Positions 1 through 11,000 of a DNA stretch of 64,000 bases are shown piece by piece. A program made the position numbers and the translations under genes. Below the pieces are notes generated by a model. That model was not told where the DNA came from. It did not search any database and worked only from the letters and a program-made list of their open reading frames with translations. Origin of the DNA: Flavobacterium pisciphilum (lineage in GTDB: Bacteria > Bacteroidota > Bacteroidia > Flavobacteriales > Flavobacteriaceae); contig NZ_JAJJMO010000001.1 in the NCBI RefSeq assembly GCF_020905345.1, positions 4,278,001-4,342,000 on the forward strand. The letters are read 5' to 3'. Each line of letters starts with the position of its first letter. Positions within the stretch are counted from its first letter, which is position 1.

Positions 1-453
1 TATCAAATTGCTCATTATATCCGAATCGTTTTTAATACCTAAAAGGTTTTCAGAAACACCTGTTGATTCTCCATTAATAAATTTTTCCACTGCTTCTGTA
101 TTTAAACCATCAGTATTTAAATAATTATGTTCTATCAACGCATTTACAACACTCTTCCCATTATTAAAAGGATTGAACTTTCCTGATGTAAAAGCAATTT
201 CATTGAACTTTCCTGTTGTTTCATTTCTTAACTCTATCCACGGAATAGCTGCCGGATCAGTAACTTTTTTTAACTCTGCTGTGATCGTATAGTTTTTGTC
301 AAGATTTGAAATTTTAAAAAGTGGCTTTTTACCTTCTATATATCCAATTGTTTTTTCATCCAGCTTTATGTCTCCTTTGTCAATCTTGATTTTTTGTGCA
401 AAACCGCAAATACTGATTAGTATAATTATTAGGGTTAAAATGTTTTTTTTCAT
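1..453 (-). CDS. Exported protein of unknown function, C-terminus cut off by window edge
   Basis: This open frame begins at ATG 453 and runs without a stop to base 1, giving 151 codons. The first 20 residues form a signal peptide (MKKN, a hydrophobic Leu/Ile stretch, then GFAQ), so the protein is exported through Sec. The mature part starts with KIKIDKGDIKLDEKTIG and contains ordinary beta-rich sequence. No lipobox and no known domain were recognised. It is the last visible gene on the minus strand behind the toxin/immunity operon, but a 330-base gap separates it from the previous gene, so it probably has its own promoter. The reading frame is sure; the function is unknown. Confidence 0.75.
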   Translation of the reverse strand, partial: MKKNILTLIIILISICGFAQKIKIDKGDIKLDEKTIGYIEGKKPLFKISNLDKNYTITAELKKVTDPAAIPWIELRNETTGKFNEIAFTSGKFNPFNNGKSVVNALIEHNYLNTDGLNTEAVEKFINGESTGVSENLLGIKNDSDIMSNLI

Positions 454-785
454 GTGTAAATGCTTGTTTTTAATTTTAATATCATATAATAATTGTGATT
501 ACGGTTTAATTTTTATATTAGCTTTTTAATTTATAAATGTGGTATTATTTAATCAAAGATTTATAAGTTTTCACTCATAAATCAATCTTCTGGATATGAG
601 TCATGAACTTAAAAATCTAGCAATGATACTTCTCTTCATTTTTTAATAATTTCTAGACACAGATCGATTTTGTTTTTTAATTATTTTTTTCTTTAGATTG
701 ACATAAAACCTCGCATTTCAAGCATACATGCCACACTAAAAGCTTTACCCCGCAGCTGTGACGGCAGGGGATATTTCTATAGTTC
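454..785. other. Intergenic, no gene seen
   Basis: This AT-rich spacer lies between two minus-strand genes. No convincing frame was found on either strand. The only GC-rich patch, near 745-770, carries an imperfect CCCCGC...GCAGGGG inverted repeat just downstream of the 786-2039 gene. It could act as a weak terminator, but it has no clean T-run. Confidence 0.5.
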
Positions 786-2039
786 TTATTTTGTAAAATA
801 GATATCGTAACCAGATTCGACCTTCTTTACTTGTACATTTAACGTTTTCTTTAATTCATTAATGCCATAATTATCAAATACATATTCTGTTTTATAGAAG
901 AAGTCATAGATTACTCCTTTTTTAATTTCATTATGCTCTTTAATTATTATTTTTAAATGAAATTCAACATTCTCAATTTCTGTAATTAAATCGCTATAAT
1001 TCCTTATATCATTTAGTTCATCATAAGTCAATTTCAGTTTTTCATTATCAAAATCAATACAGCCATTATAAAGTAAATTTCGATAAGTTGGCTCATCTGC
1101 TAATACAATACCGAAATCACAAATATTAATTGAAATCAAATAGAATTTTTTTTGAACGTAATTTATTAGCAATAGAATTTCATTTAAACTTTCAATAAAT
1201 TTTTCACCGTCTATATAATCACTATATCTTCGGAAGGTCATTTTTTTTGATTTATCATTAATATTCAAAGTTAATTCGTAGTTTTCTGCAGTATCTTCGA
1301 TAGATAATAATGAAAAAATAATTTTTTCTTCTAATAAATTAAAGCTTTTAATAAAAGTCTCTAAGTAATCTTTACCTTCCCAAATACAATCTGGCACATC
1401 AAAATAATAATAATTGTTATCTACTATATTATCTATTTTTTCTAAACCATTATAATAGTATTTGTCATCATTTAATACCAGTTTGTCTATATCAAGATAG
1501 CGATCTATTTCACTATTTATCACTAGTGGTTTACTATTAGAATCAATATCAATTAAATGTATATCTTCTTTTCCTTCTTCTACATATAAAAATATATTAT
1601 TGTTAAGTTTTGCAAAAGGAATGATTTTAGAACAATTTATTACAGGAAACAAATATCTTTTTATATGTTCATCAATTTCTTTTAGAATGAAGTATGGATT
1701 ACTAAAATTATCTCCTTCTCTAATATGATAATCGATAACTTGAAATGTGCCATAACATGGTATTTCAAATTCTATCTTTATTTTGTTTTTTAATTGGAAT
1801 TCAAGTATTTTCCTAATGGCATTTGGTATAATTCTATTGTTGCTTTTTTCAAAGGTATTTAATTGCTTGTTTTTTAATAAAATAACTATTTTAAAAAACT
1901 TAACTAGAATAACAAAAAATCCATAAATTATAAAAAATATGCCAAGATACTCCCAAAATAGCTTACCAGTATTGTGTAATATCATACCAAGTATTACAAG
2001 TACCAGACCAATAAAAATATTAATTATTTTATTTTTCAT
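786..2039 (-). CDS. Membrane-anchored protein of unknown function
   Basis: The 417-residue product starts with two closely spaced hydrophobic segments (about residues 5-22 and 30-50) that form a membrane hairpin. About 360 residues follow, rich in Asp, Glu, Asn, Ile and Tyr, and are presumably cytoplasmic. No family was recognised. It lies downstream of a toxin and its immunity protein, in the zone where polymorphic-toxin loci often keep additional immunity genes, so an accessory immunity role is possible. That is inference from position only. The start ATG at 2039 precedes the hydrophobic hairpin directly and no alternative start is better. Confidence 0.7.
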   Translation of the reverse strand: MKNKIINIFIGLVLVILGMILHNTGKLFWEYLGIFFIIYGFFVILVKFFKIVILLKNKQLNTFEKSNNRIIPNAIRKILEFQLKNKIKIEFEIPCYGTFQVIDYHIREGDNFSNPYFILKEIDEHIKRYLFPVINCSKIIPFAKLNNNIFLYVEEGKEDIHLIDIDSNSKPLVINSEIDRYLDIDKLVLNDDKYYYNGLEKIDNIVDNNYYYFDVPDCIWEGKDYLETFIKSFNLLEEKIIFSLLSIEDTAENYELTLNINDKSKKMTFRRYSDYIDGEKFIESLNEILLLINYVQKKFYLISINICDFGIVLADEPTYRNLLYNGCIDFDNEKLKLTYDELNDIRNYSDLITEIENVEFHLKIIIKEHNEIKKGVIYDFFYKTEYVFDNYGINELKKTLNVQVKKVESGYDIYFTK

Positions 2040-2122
2040 TTTCTAATTAAATTTCAATATAGAATTATGTTTAAACCTTTACTCTTTGCAAATTTCACTT
2101 ATAATAATCATAGCCTGTCGAA

Positions 2123-2269
2123 TTACCAAAACCGCTCATCAACGAACCCTTTTGTGTTATATGTTCTACTTGAAATACTACCAGGATCTGATTTATATTC
2201 AACCATTATATCTTTATCAAATCCCCCGCAATTAATACATAATACATCAATGGAACTATTGGCCTTGCA
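2123..2269 (-). pseudogene. Degraded reading frame behind the immunity gene
   Basis: On the minus strand this stretch translates to about 48 residues that look coding (KANSSIDVLCINCGGFDKD, then a second half ending DERFW and a stop) but has no start codon. A partly overlapping frame just upstream reads NARPIVPLMYYVL, as if one base had been lost between them, and a further short frame at 2343-2290 begins MKDIVKDWCKF. Together they look like the tail of a small gene broken by frameshifts. The origin is unknown; a relic immunity or toxin-tip gene is the natural guess here. Confidence 0.35.
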
Positions 2270-2344
2270 TTAGGTATAGAATGTTCAAATTTAATTTTCT
2301 TCTCCTTCGTAAAATTTGCACCAATCTTTTACTATATCTTTCAT

Positions 2345-2995
2345 TTAAATGGTTAACTGTTTATACTCTTTAAAATCAAACCCTTGTAATTTTGATTCCT
2401 CTAATGTTTTTTTCAATTCTTCACTTATTAATATAAGTGGAGTAATATTACTTAGGCTTAAAATGTCATACTTAGGAAAAGTATCTAATAAGACTAACTG
2501 TTTTATTTGAATATCTTTTTCAAAATTTAGTTCTCCTTCTAATTTATGTAGCTGGTCGACTGAAGAGACATTAAATTCTTTTAATATTGTGAATGGCCAT
2601 TTTTGAAATAATTCAAATGTTGTTTTCTCAAAATCAACATAATTTATAAAACTATCTATAAAGTGAAACCAATAATATTTTAATTGTTTATTATGATATA
2701 CAACTTCAATAGGATAAAAACGATGCGGGGGCAATTTAAATTTACAGAGTAAATCTTTTAATTCATCATCAATTGTAAGCCCTTTAAATCCAGGCAAAGA
2801 ATGAAGTAAATTAGTTGCTACAGCATTATTTCTAATCTTTACACTGTAGGTAGGTTCAAATTCTGGAAATTTATTCCAAAAGACATTCCAATAAGAATAA
2901 GGAGATGATAAATTGTATTTTTCTGATTTCTCAATCTGAGGATATTCTCCAATAACATTTAGTTCATCTGTATTAAAAAAAGTGTAATATTTCAT
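2345..2995 (-). CDS. Imm11-family (DUF1629-like) immunity protein
   Basis: The 216-residue soluble protein lacks a signal peptide. Its layout resembles the Imm11/DUF1629 family: an N-terminal beta segment (MKYYTFFNTDEL), a middle part with LPPHRFYPIEVVYHNKQLKY, and a C-terminal stretch PLILISEELKKTLEESKLQG followed by F and D residues. This ISxxLKxxLE...GxxF ending is typical of Imm11. It starts one base after the stop of the AHH-nuclease protein, so the two are co-translated. From family knowledge, Imm11 proteins neutralise the toxin tip encoded upstream. It should therefore bind and block the nuclease in the cytoplasm of the producer and its kin. The exact partner is inferred from adjacency. 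Confidence 0.72.
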   Translation of the reverse strand: MKYYTFFNTDELNVIGEYPQIEKSEKYNLSSPYSYWNVFWNKFPEFEPTYSVKIRNNAVATNLLHSLPGFKGLTIDDELKDLLCKFKLPPHRFYPIEVVYHNKQLKYYWFHFIDSFINYVDFEKTTFELFQKWPFTILKEFNVSSVDQLHKLEGELNFEKDIQIKQLVLLDTFPKYDILSLSNITPLILISEELKKTLEESKLQGFDFKEYKQLTI

Positions 2996-2996
2996 T

Positions 2997-5900
2997 TTAA
3001 TTAATTCCGTATTTAGGGTTTATAATTTCTTTAAAATATGTATTTAAGTTTTTTGATGTAGAATTTTTTGCATTAAAAATTTCAGCTTTTAATTCCGGGA
3101 TTAATTGTTTCTGTATAAAATCGTTACATGCATCTGGACTTAAATTTCCTTTCTCCATAAATTTATTCAATCTAAATTCAATAAAATTATCGTACGCAGG
3201 ATGATTTTGATGTAAGCCTACTTGCAAAGCTTCATCATAATGCTCAAGACCCAATATACTTTCGGGTAAATTAGGATGGTAACCATTTCTTGCCGCTGCT
3301 TGTACAATAGGATGCTCACATCTACCAAGTGGTAAAACGTGATGAGCATCTATACCTGATTTCGTTCCTAAGAAATTTTTAATCTGAGATCTTAAATTTG
3401 ATTTCGCAGCATCTGATGTAAAATCTATACTACCATTTACTACCTTCCACTTTAAAATCATGGATTTACTACCAAGTGAAACCTTTCGTGATACCTGTTT
3501 CACTCCATTTGCCAACTCTCCTGCTATATTATATTTTCTAACTCCACCCACCAAGCCTTCAGCAAATTCGATAGCATCATCGGTTATTTTTCCAACTTTT
3601 TCTAAACCTTCATCGGAACCAAGTATAACAGGTGTTTTTTCTCCATTAATTTCAATTTCTAAAATTCTATTTCCATTCTCATCTAATGGTAATTTTTCTA
3701 TTCCTCCTTCAGCATTTATTGCTTCATCAACTTTAGATTTTAAAGTCTTTATTTCATCTTCCGTAAATTGTGCTCCTTTACGAATTAGTTTTATATCTAA
3801 AATTGGGAAACCACAATATAAGTTAGATGAAGGTCTTATTACAAGTCTGCTATCTCTTATAAATTCTGCACCTTCTCTTAAAACAAATTTAAACGCTTTA
3901 CCCGAAGTGTTTAAAATGGGCTTAATAACTTTTCCTGCAAATTTAGAAACCTTGCTAATTAATGCTCCAACAGCGTCTAATTTATCTAAGGTCTGGAAGA
4001 AAGTGGCCAATCCTTTTGCTTCACCAGCTCCATAAAAACATGAAACGACTATGAATCCAACTTCACCAGTGCCATAAGAAACCATACAGGGGTTGGATGT
4101 ATATTTATTCCATTGTTCACTTGCAAGGGTTTCAATAGTTTGCCATTCAAACTTTGAGAATGCTGTTAGTAAATTGGTTCTAGTTTTGTCTTCATTGGTA
4201 ATTAACTTAATAATCATAGATGCTCCTTCAGGAATACCACCTACAGCACCTACAAATCCATTCCAAATACCACAAGTAAAAGCAAAACTTGCACGACTAG
4301 ATGAATATTTATCAGTGTAAGGATTTTTATTAGTTATTATACTAGTTAATTTATCATTTAGAACAGTTAATGTAGCATAAGAATAGACCTGTGCCGGAAA
4401 GGAGTTATAATCAGTTACATCAGGATTATAAAAACGTTCAGGTATTACAGTTTTACCAATAAGACCAGCTAAACCATCCAACATCGCTGTTAAAGGATTA
4501 AAAGCAGTATATTTACCGTCAAATTTAGGTAATACTTCACCTAATAGCTGAAGATATTTGTTCATCTCTGTACTACCTTTTCCTTCTATTTTATCTCCTA
4601 AAACAGTTTTTATAGTTGCTTTTCCTTTTGCATCAAAATCAATCCAAAGCGCAATTTCCAATCCTTTTACACTAGCTAAGTAATCAGTTACTTCTTTACG
4701 TTTGGCAGGAAGTGTTTGAGTATCCGTTAAAAATATTTTAGTCGCAATGCCAGAATCAGTTTTGATACCTGCCATTTCAGAAAGAATTTTATTTTTTTCT
4801 TTCTCTGTAATAATAGCTGAATAGTCGTAAACATGACTTTCAGCTGCGTTTACATCTACCGGATCATTTTTGTAACCTTTATTCGCAAGTTTTCCTAAGT
4901 TTTCTACATAATTAACATAACTAACGTCTGTTCCATTACCATCTCCATCATAATTACATCCATTGCAGGCTACATAGCCCCAAAAAGTAGTCCTATCTTC
5001 TTTCTCGCGTCTAAAGTTATCTTTAGTAGTATATTTATCTATAAAGGCACTTAATTTTTCTGGTACCCTACTATCAAGTACTACCTTTAGTTCCTCATTG
5101 TAAATGGTTTTAAGATATTTATGTTGGGTAATTGATTTGTCATTATCAAAAAATAACCAAATTATACTCTCTTTTAAAGTTGGTTTGGAAGTTGGTAATT
5201 CAAAAACATCCTTTTTGTCTGCATCATTAACATACACTTTGTTTGTCGCATCCCATTTGTATGTTTTTTCACCGTTTTTAAATCCGCCCACGAATCCTTT
5301 TTCAGCAACTTCAAGGTAAGCTACTGTTCTTTCGTCTCCATTATTAACAAAAGTCCAATTTGGTGCAATACCAAAACCTTTTGCTAACTGCCCACTAGCT
5401 TGACTCTGAAAAGCATACAACTTAAATGCAGGATCATTGATTTGTTTCCAATCCTGATGATTCAGGATCGTTCCTGAACTATAGTCCATTAAGAAATCGG
5501 TACCAGATTCTGAAGTTTTATATTGTTCAAAAGGATGTTCTAATTTAAAGATTCCATGACCTAACTCATGTGCAGCCGTTTTATTATTTGCTGAATTAAA
5601 TACATAACCGAATTGACCATTCAAACGCATATAACCATCTTGCCCAGTACTTGAAGCTTTATCGGTTATAAACAACACATAACTATTAGCTGTACCTTGA
5701 TACAGGGCATTTATTTTTTGTTGCTCTGAACTATAGGTCGATGTAAGTGTATTCTTTTCAGTCTGAATTTTATTGACAGTATCTGGAACTACACTGTCAA
5801 TTTTTAATCGGTCTTCTTTCGTAAAATTAATTTTTACCCCAACTTTATTATAAATTGCCTGTGTATTGGAAATAATTGCATCGACCTTACTTTGCGAAAT

Positions 5901-8054
5901 TGCGTAAGTAGGCACCAGCGCTACATTTACTTCTTTTGTAGAAATATGTACGAGCATAAAAGCACCTATAACTTTCCATTTATTTCCTTGTTTTATAGTC
6001 GCTAATATTTGTTCTTCGGCATAACTCAGGTTTCCTTTTACCGTTAGTACAAAGACATTATCATTTTTTGTAAAGTTGATTTTGGCACCATTTTGGGTTT
6101 TAAAAACAATACTATCCGCTTTTACATTCGTGTCTGTAATGTTAACTGTAGCCAATACAGTATCCGTATCACCATTTAAAACTGCTTTATAGGGCAAGGC
6201 AACGTCACCTACTTTTTTGTATAACTTTTGTAAAGCGGTAGCTGCGTTATTTGGCATTACATCAAAAGCATATTTACTTCCGTTTCCTGAAAAAGCAATC
6301 GAGATTCCTTTGGCAGTAAATGCTGTGACCTGACCACTTTTATCTACACCATCGGTATTCTCAGGAGTTGGTTTTCCTCCCGCTGCGGGTTCAGTAGGTT
6401 GGTTACTTCCATTACCATCTTTGTCTACAGTATACGTATTTCCTTTACTATCAGTAATGACAGTATCTTTTCCTCCTGGAATGGTTACTTGCTGTCCATC
6501 GCTACCATTTACAACAATATCTCCATTGGGATTAATAATAATGTCTTTGATCTCAAACGGAACCGTTTCTTCTATCTGCCCACCCTGACCTTCACCTGTG
6601 AAATCTTCTACATCGGTAACATTTTTCCATTCGGGATTATAACTCGTTTCAACGATACCACTAATTAACTGATAATCGGTATTAACTACGATATTGTTAA
6701 ATTCAACAGCAATCTTAGTGTCTTTTAGATAAGGCACAATAATGTAACCTCGACCGGAGTATGGGCTGTTTTCGCCTTTGAGTTCAAGAATAGTTACCGG
6801 AAAATCTCCAGCTTTAAACGTTTCACTTTGTATTAAATTGGTAAGCGGTTTTTGATTCTGAATATTAATTTGGGGTATGATACCACAATTATAAGCAGGA
6901 ACACCACTAGTTTCTGTTAGCGTTGTAAAGGTGCTGATTCCAGAATAGGTAAACGACTGAACGCCATCTGTTGCAGGATCACAACTTGAACCAACTCTAA
7001 ACTGATAGGTTATACCTGGCTCTAAATTGGTGATTAAACTTTGCGTGTTTAAACTATTTATCGAAAACCATTGCGCATTACGAACATTTTGTTTTTTATA
7101 TTGTACCTGATAACGGGTGTGTTCCGGTATTCCTTCCCATGTGATTTTTACACTTTTAGAACTTTGAGATTCGCTTAACAAAAAGGAAGGAGCAGGGCAG
7201 GAAGCAGTATACTTAAAAGAATAAATTTCACTATATCCATCATTCTTAAACACAGCGTTCTCTGAAAGTCCTGTTGTCGAAATTGCTCTTACGCGCCATG
7301 CATAACGCATTCCCGGTGTAAGAATAGGCATGCTTAAATTATATAGTAAAGCAGTTCCAAAAAGTGTTTCCTCATATAATAAGGGAGACATCTGAAATGC
7401 AAACTGCGGATCTAGTGTAGGATCAATAAGCCTTTTTAATTCGAACTTATAGGAGATATTAGTCGCATTCATCTGGCGTGGTGTCCAGGTAAACATAATA
7501 TTCGGGAAATCGCTTGAAGCTATTTGCTCATTTTTTTGTGGCGTATTTAAAAGTGGAGGATCATTTAAAATCAAATATAGACTCGCACAGCTTTTTTGTG
7601 ATATTCTTTGATTAGTCATATAATCAAACATCTCGAAACAAAAACTGTACATGCCTTCTGGTAATCCGTTGGCATATTGTAATGCTGTAATTCCTTGCAG
7701 GTTTTCTAACCTAAATAAGGCTCCAATATCACTATTGGTTAAGGTCTGCAATTCGCCTCCATTGATAAAAATGGGGCGTTGTCCTACCATATAATCGCTG
7801 GTTTGTATATTGAGCCCGTTACCTTGTATGTGCAGTTTTAAGCGTACTTGTCGTTGCGATATCGTAATATCGGTAGGGTTGATTAGCAGTCGCATTTTAG
7901 TATCCATACTGGTTGCGTAATCGGATAATTTGACACTGTATGGACTATTAAAAACAGGTGTTAACTGGACAGGGAATAATTGGGCATAAGCCCCTCCAAG
8001 TCCAGAAAAAGATACTACAATAAAAAGGATAATATGATTGAAAAAGTTTTTCAT
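2997..8054 (-). CDS. Large secreted polymorphic toxin: FN3, metalloprotease, C-terminal AHH nuclease
   Basis: The 1685-residue protein has a signal peptide (residues 1-25, ending GGAYAQ) and a fibronectin-III-like segment (about 285-380). Near residue 828 it carries HELGHGIFKLEH, a zinc-protease HExxH motif with a third His, followed by a Met-containing turn (FLMDYSSG). Near residues 1265-1350 there are two hydrophobic stretches. The last 130 residues hold DAHHVLPLGRCEH near 1570, the AHH signature of an HNH/EndoVII-fold nuclease. Other AHH proteins are toxin tips that cut nucleic acid. The internal protease is the likely maturation enzyme that frees the tip; this is inference. No T9SS sorting domain was seen, so export may rely on the SprB-like partner encoded just upstream (4-base gap). 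The Imm11-like gene follows directly. Confidence 0.8.
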   Translation of the reverse strand: MKNFFNHIILFIVVSFSGLGGAYAQLFPVQLTPVFNSPYSVKLSDYATSMDTKMRLLINPTDITISQRQVRLKLHIQGNGLNIQTSDYMVGQRPIFINGGELQTLTNSDIGALFRLENLQGITALQYANGLPEGMYSFCFEMFDYMTNQRISQKSCASLYLILNDPPLLNTPQKNEQIASSDFPNIMFTWTPRQMNATNISYKFELKRLIDPTLDPQFAFQMSPLLYEETLFGTALLYNLSMPILTPGMRYAWRVRAISTTGLSENAVFKNDGYSEIYSFKYTASCPAPSFLLSESQSSKSVKITWEGIPEHTRYQVQYKKQNVRNAQWFSINSLNTQSLITNLEPGITYQFRVGSSCDPATDGVQSFTYSGISTFTTLTETSGVPAYNCGIIPQINIQNQKPLTNLIQSETFKAGDFPVTILELKGENSPYSGRGYIIVPYLKDTKIAVEFNNIVVNTDYQLISGIVETSYNPEWKNVTDVEDFTGEGQGGQIEETVPFEIKDIIINPNGDIVVNGSDGQQVTIPGGKDTVITDSKGNTYTVDKDGNGSNQPTEPAAGGKPTPENTDGVDKSGQVTAFTAKGISIAFSGNGSKYAFDVMPNNAATALQKLYKKVGDVALPYKAVLNGDTDTVLATVNITDTNVKADSIVFKTQNGAKINFTKNDNVFVLTVKGNLSYAEEQILATIKQGNKWKVIGAFMLVHISTKEVNVALVPTYAISQSKVDAIISNTQAIYNKVGVKINFTKEDRLKIDSVVPDTVNKIQTEKNTLTSTYSSEQQKINALYQGTANSYVLFITDKASSTGQDGYMRLNGQFGYVFNSANNKTAAHELGHGIFKLEHPFEQYKTSESGTDFLMDYSSGTILNHQDWKQINDPAFKLYAFQSQASGQLAKGFGIAPNWTFVNNGDERTVAYLEVAEKGFVGGFKNGEKTYKWDATNKVYVNDADKKDVFELPTSKPTLKESIIWLFFDNDKSITQHKYLKTIYNEELKVVLDSRVPEKLSAFIDKYTTKDNFRREKEDRTTFWGYVACNGCNYDGDGNGTDVSYVNYVENLGKLANKGYKNDPVDVNAAESHVYDYSAIITEKEKNKILSEMAGIKTDSGIATKIFLTDTQTLPAKRKEVTDYLASVKGLEIALWIDFDAKGKATIKTVLGDKIEGKGSTEMNKYLQLLGEVLPKFDGKYTAFNPLTAMLDGLAGLIGKTVIPERFYNPDVTDYNSFPAQVYSYATLTVLNDKLTSIITNKNPYTDKYSSSRASFAFTCGIWNGFVGAVGGIPEGASMIIKLITNEDKTRTNLLTAFSKFEWQTIETLASEQWNKYTSNPCMVSYGTGEVGFIVVSCFYGAGEAKGLATFFQTLDKLDAVGALISKVSKFAGKVIKPILNTSGKAFKFVLREGAEFIRDSRLVIRPSSNLYCGFPILDIKLIRKGAQFTEDEIKTLKSKVDEAINAEGGIEKLPLDENGNRILEIEINGEKTPVILGSDEGLEKVGKITDDAIEFAEGLVGGVRKYNIAGELANGVKQVSRKVSLGSKSMILKWKVVNGSIDFTSDAAKSNLRSQIKNFLGTKSGIDAHHVLPLGRCEHPIVQAAARNGYHPNLPESILGLEHYDEALQVGLHQNHPAYDNFIEFRLNKFMEKGNLSPDACNDFIQKQLIPELKAEIFNAKNSTSKNLNTYFKEIINPKYGIN

Positions 8055-8057
8055 TTT

Positions 8058-11000
8058 CTAATAGATGATAATTTTTTTAACAAGCGTTTGTTGTTCTGTT
8101 TCAAGCACCAAAATATACATTCCAGACGGCAATGAAGTGTTAAAATCGACTTCGTACTTTTTCTTGCCTGAATCTTTTTTCTGCGTGGTAAATTCTCCCG
8201 TAGTTGAAAACAGCCTTAAATTTATAGCACTGTTATTCTCTAAAGTCACAATTGCTTTAAAGTTTCCGTTACTCGGATTAGGTGTTACAATAAAATCAAT
8301 GATAAACTTAGAACCAATAGCTGCATTAGGAAGCGTGCTTCTTTTTTCTACTGTAATATTTTTATTGTATGTGGCAAAGCAGTCTCCCTGTGTTTGTTGT
8401 AAACCTATTGTATAAATACCTGTAGTATCAAATTTAAGTGTAATATATTTTTCTTTTTGCTCTACAATGCTAACACCCTTAGGTAGTATCCAGTGGGTAC
8501 TTTCTCCAAAAGGATTACTAGTATTTACCAAAATAACTTCTTCATCTGAGTAAGCCTGAGAGCTGAGTAAAAACTCAGAACTGATTACCATCTGATTTGT
8601 TTTTATTATAATTTCGTCCTCTCCAATACAACCTAAAGCTGAAGTTACTTTTACAGTATAAGTTCCAGATTTGGTCAAACTTACTTTTGCCTGATTTGAT
8701 GTAAAACCATTTGTAGAAGTCCAACTGTATTGTGCTTTATCATCTGAGATTGTAACATCTAAATCTAATACCTGATCGTTGCATAAAGTTCTGTCTTTTC
8801 CTAAATCAACCACAATTGGGTTTGGATCTTTTAAAATAAACTTCTTTTTGTACACACAACAATCCGTGCAGGAAATAGTTACTTCATAATTTCCAGCTAC
8901 CAGATTATTTAGATCTTTGGTAGTAGCTCCTGTGTTCCATAAAAAATTATAAGGTAAATTTCCACCTGTAACATTTAGTTCTATTGAACCATCATTACCA
9001 CTATAACAAGTTGGATTTGTTACTGTTTCCGTAGTGAATATCCCTTTCGGATCACCTACAAAAATGCTCCCCTGAACAACACAGCCTTTTGCGTCTGTTG
9101 CAATTACAAAGTAGTTGTTTGTTGTTATGTTTTCAATTCTTGCCGTTGTTTCACCATTTGTCCACTCATATGTATAAGGCGGAGTTCCACCGGAAATGTG
9201 TGCTTCTGCCCAACCATCATCTCCATTGTTACAACTGGCATTCCCTTTTGTAAAAGTCAGATTTAGTTTTGCTGGTTCGGGCATATACTGAGTAACATCT
9301 ACTTCTTTTACTAAAACATTATTGACATACGTTCCGAGTTTTATTCCGTTGGCATCTTCAATATTTAAGGCATACGTTCCCTCAGATAAGTTTTCGGCTG
9401 TTTCATCCTGATCGTTCCAAATAGTCCATGAACCATCTTTTTGCTGTTTCTTCCAGGTATAAAAATAGGGTAGTGCGTTATTTTTGTCCGCCTTTAACTG
9501 AATTCCTCCCTTGACATGGGCCACTAAAATTCCGTCCTGCGATTCGTCTCTTTGGTTGTCTTGTGGATTAGCATCGATCTCGTTTCCAAATTCATTACTT
9601 ACATTACACGAAATAGTACGAACTACTTCAAAAGTAACTTCAAGCGGATCCGGATCATCCAAAGTTGTAATTGAATTTGCCACCGTACAACTTATTTTAT
9701 TTGTTGCAGCGTTATAATTAGCATCACGAACTGTTAGGCTATAGGTTTCCTCAGGAAGCCCGTTTAGAGAGATAGTAAAAATGCCATTACTAAAGCTCGT
9801 TGTGGTTGTAGTTTGTGTTATTCCTGTACTATTTTTCCATTCAAACCAATAGGAGTTGTCTGGTAAAATTGTTCCACCTGTAACTTCTACTACAATTTTT
9901 CCATTAGTCGCTTTATAAAAAGTAGGATTAAAAACTTCTGTATATTTTATAGCAAGTGGTGCTACAGGTTGCAAGATAGTAACACTTTCCTGTGTTGTAC
10001 AGCCTTTAGCATCTGTAATAAACACCCAGTATTTACCTGCTTTTAGAAACGTATTTTTATCAATATCTACTTCATTAGACCATTTATAGTCATACGGAGG
10101 CGTTCCTCCCACAACGTTTGCTGTAGCCCAACCGTCATTTCCGCCATTGCAAAAAACATCTCCATGTGTTATAGTAACAGCTAATTTTGGAGGTTCCTGC
10201 ATTAATTGTGTAACATCAATTTCCTGTGTGAGTATATTATTAACATAAGTCCCTAACATGATTCCGTTTCTGTCTTTTATATTCAACGCATAACTTCCAT
10301 GAGAAAGGTTTGAGGCTGTTTCACTTGTGATGTTAGGTAAAGCTATCCAGGAACCATCTGCCTGTTGTTTTTTCCAGTAAAAATAATAAGGCAATCCATT
10401 ATTTACAGAAGACGCCAGTGGAGTTCCACCAGAAACATGAGCGACTAAAATACCATCTTGCGACTCGTCACGCTGACCATCTTTTGGCGTAGTGTCTTTA
10501 TCATTACCAAACTCATTATTTGTATTACAAGAAATAGTACGAACTATTTCAAAAACAACTTTTAAAGGATCAGGTTCCGTCAATACGACTTTTGACTCTA
10601 ATACGGAACAATTAATAATTTGATTTGTTCCCTCGCTATAATTTTTATCCTTAATCGTTAAAAAATAATCATCGGCAGGAACACCATTAAGAGTAATAGT
10701 ATAAAATCCATCTTTTAATTCTGCAGTTGTAGTTTGTAGCACTCCTGTGGAGTTTTTCCATTGATAATAATATGATTTATCATCATTTGGTGTTCCTCCT
10801 GTTATCTTAGCTACAATTCTTCCATTGGTGGCTCCTGAAAAAGTAGGAGTAAAAATGTCTATATACTCAATTGCGACAGGAAATTCAGGTTCACTTATTA
10901 CAATACTCCCTTTTGTAAAACAGCCTTTTGCATCAATAACTTCAACAGTATAGGTACCTGCAGTTAAATGAGATATTTTATTAACGTCAATAATTCCTTC

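Noticed and set aside
2067..2273. Plus-strand 68-residue ORF
   Set aside because: It runs antisense to coding-like remnants on the minus strand and has no coding character of its own.
3460..4035. 191-residue plus-strand ORF inside the toxin gene
   Set aside because: Shadow of the toxin gene, rich in Ser/Pro/Leu as expected from the reverse strand of Lys/Glu-rich coding DNA.
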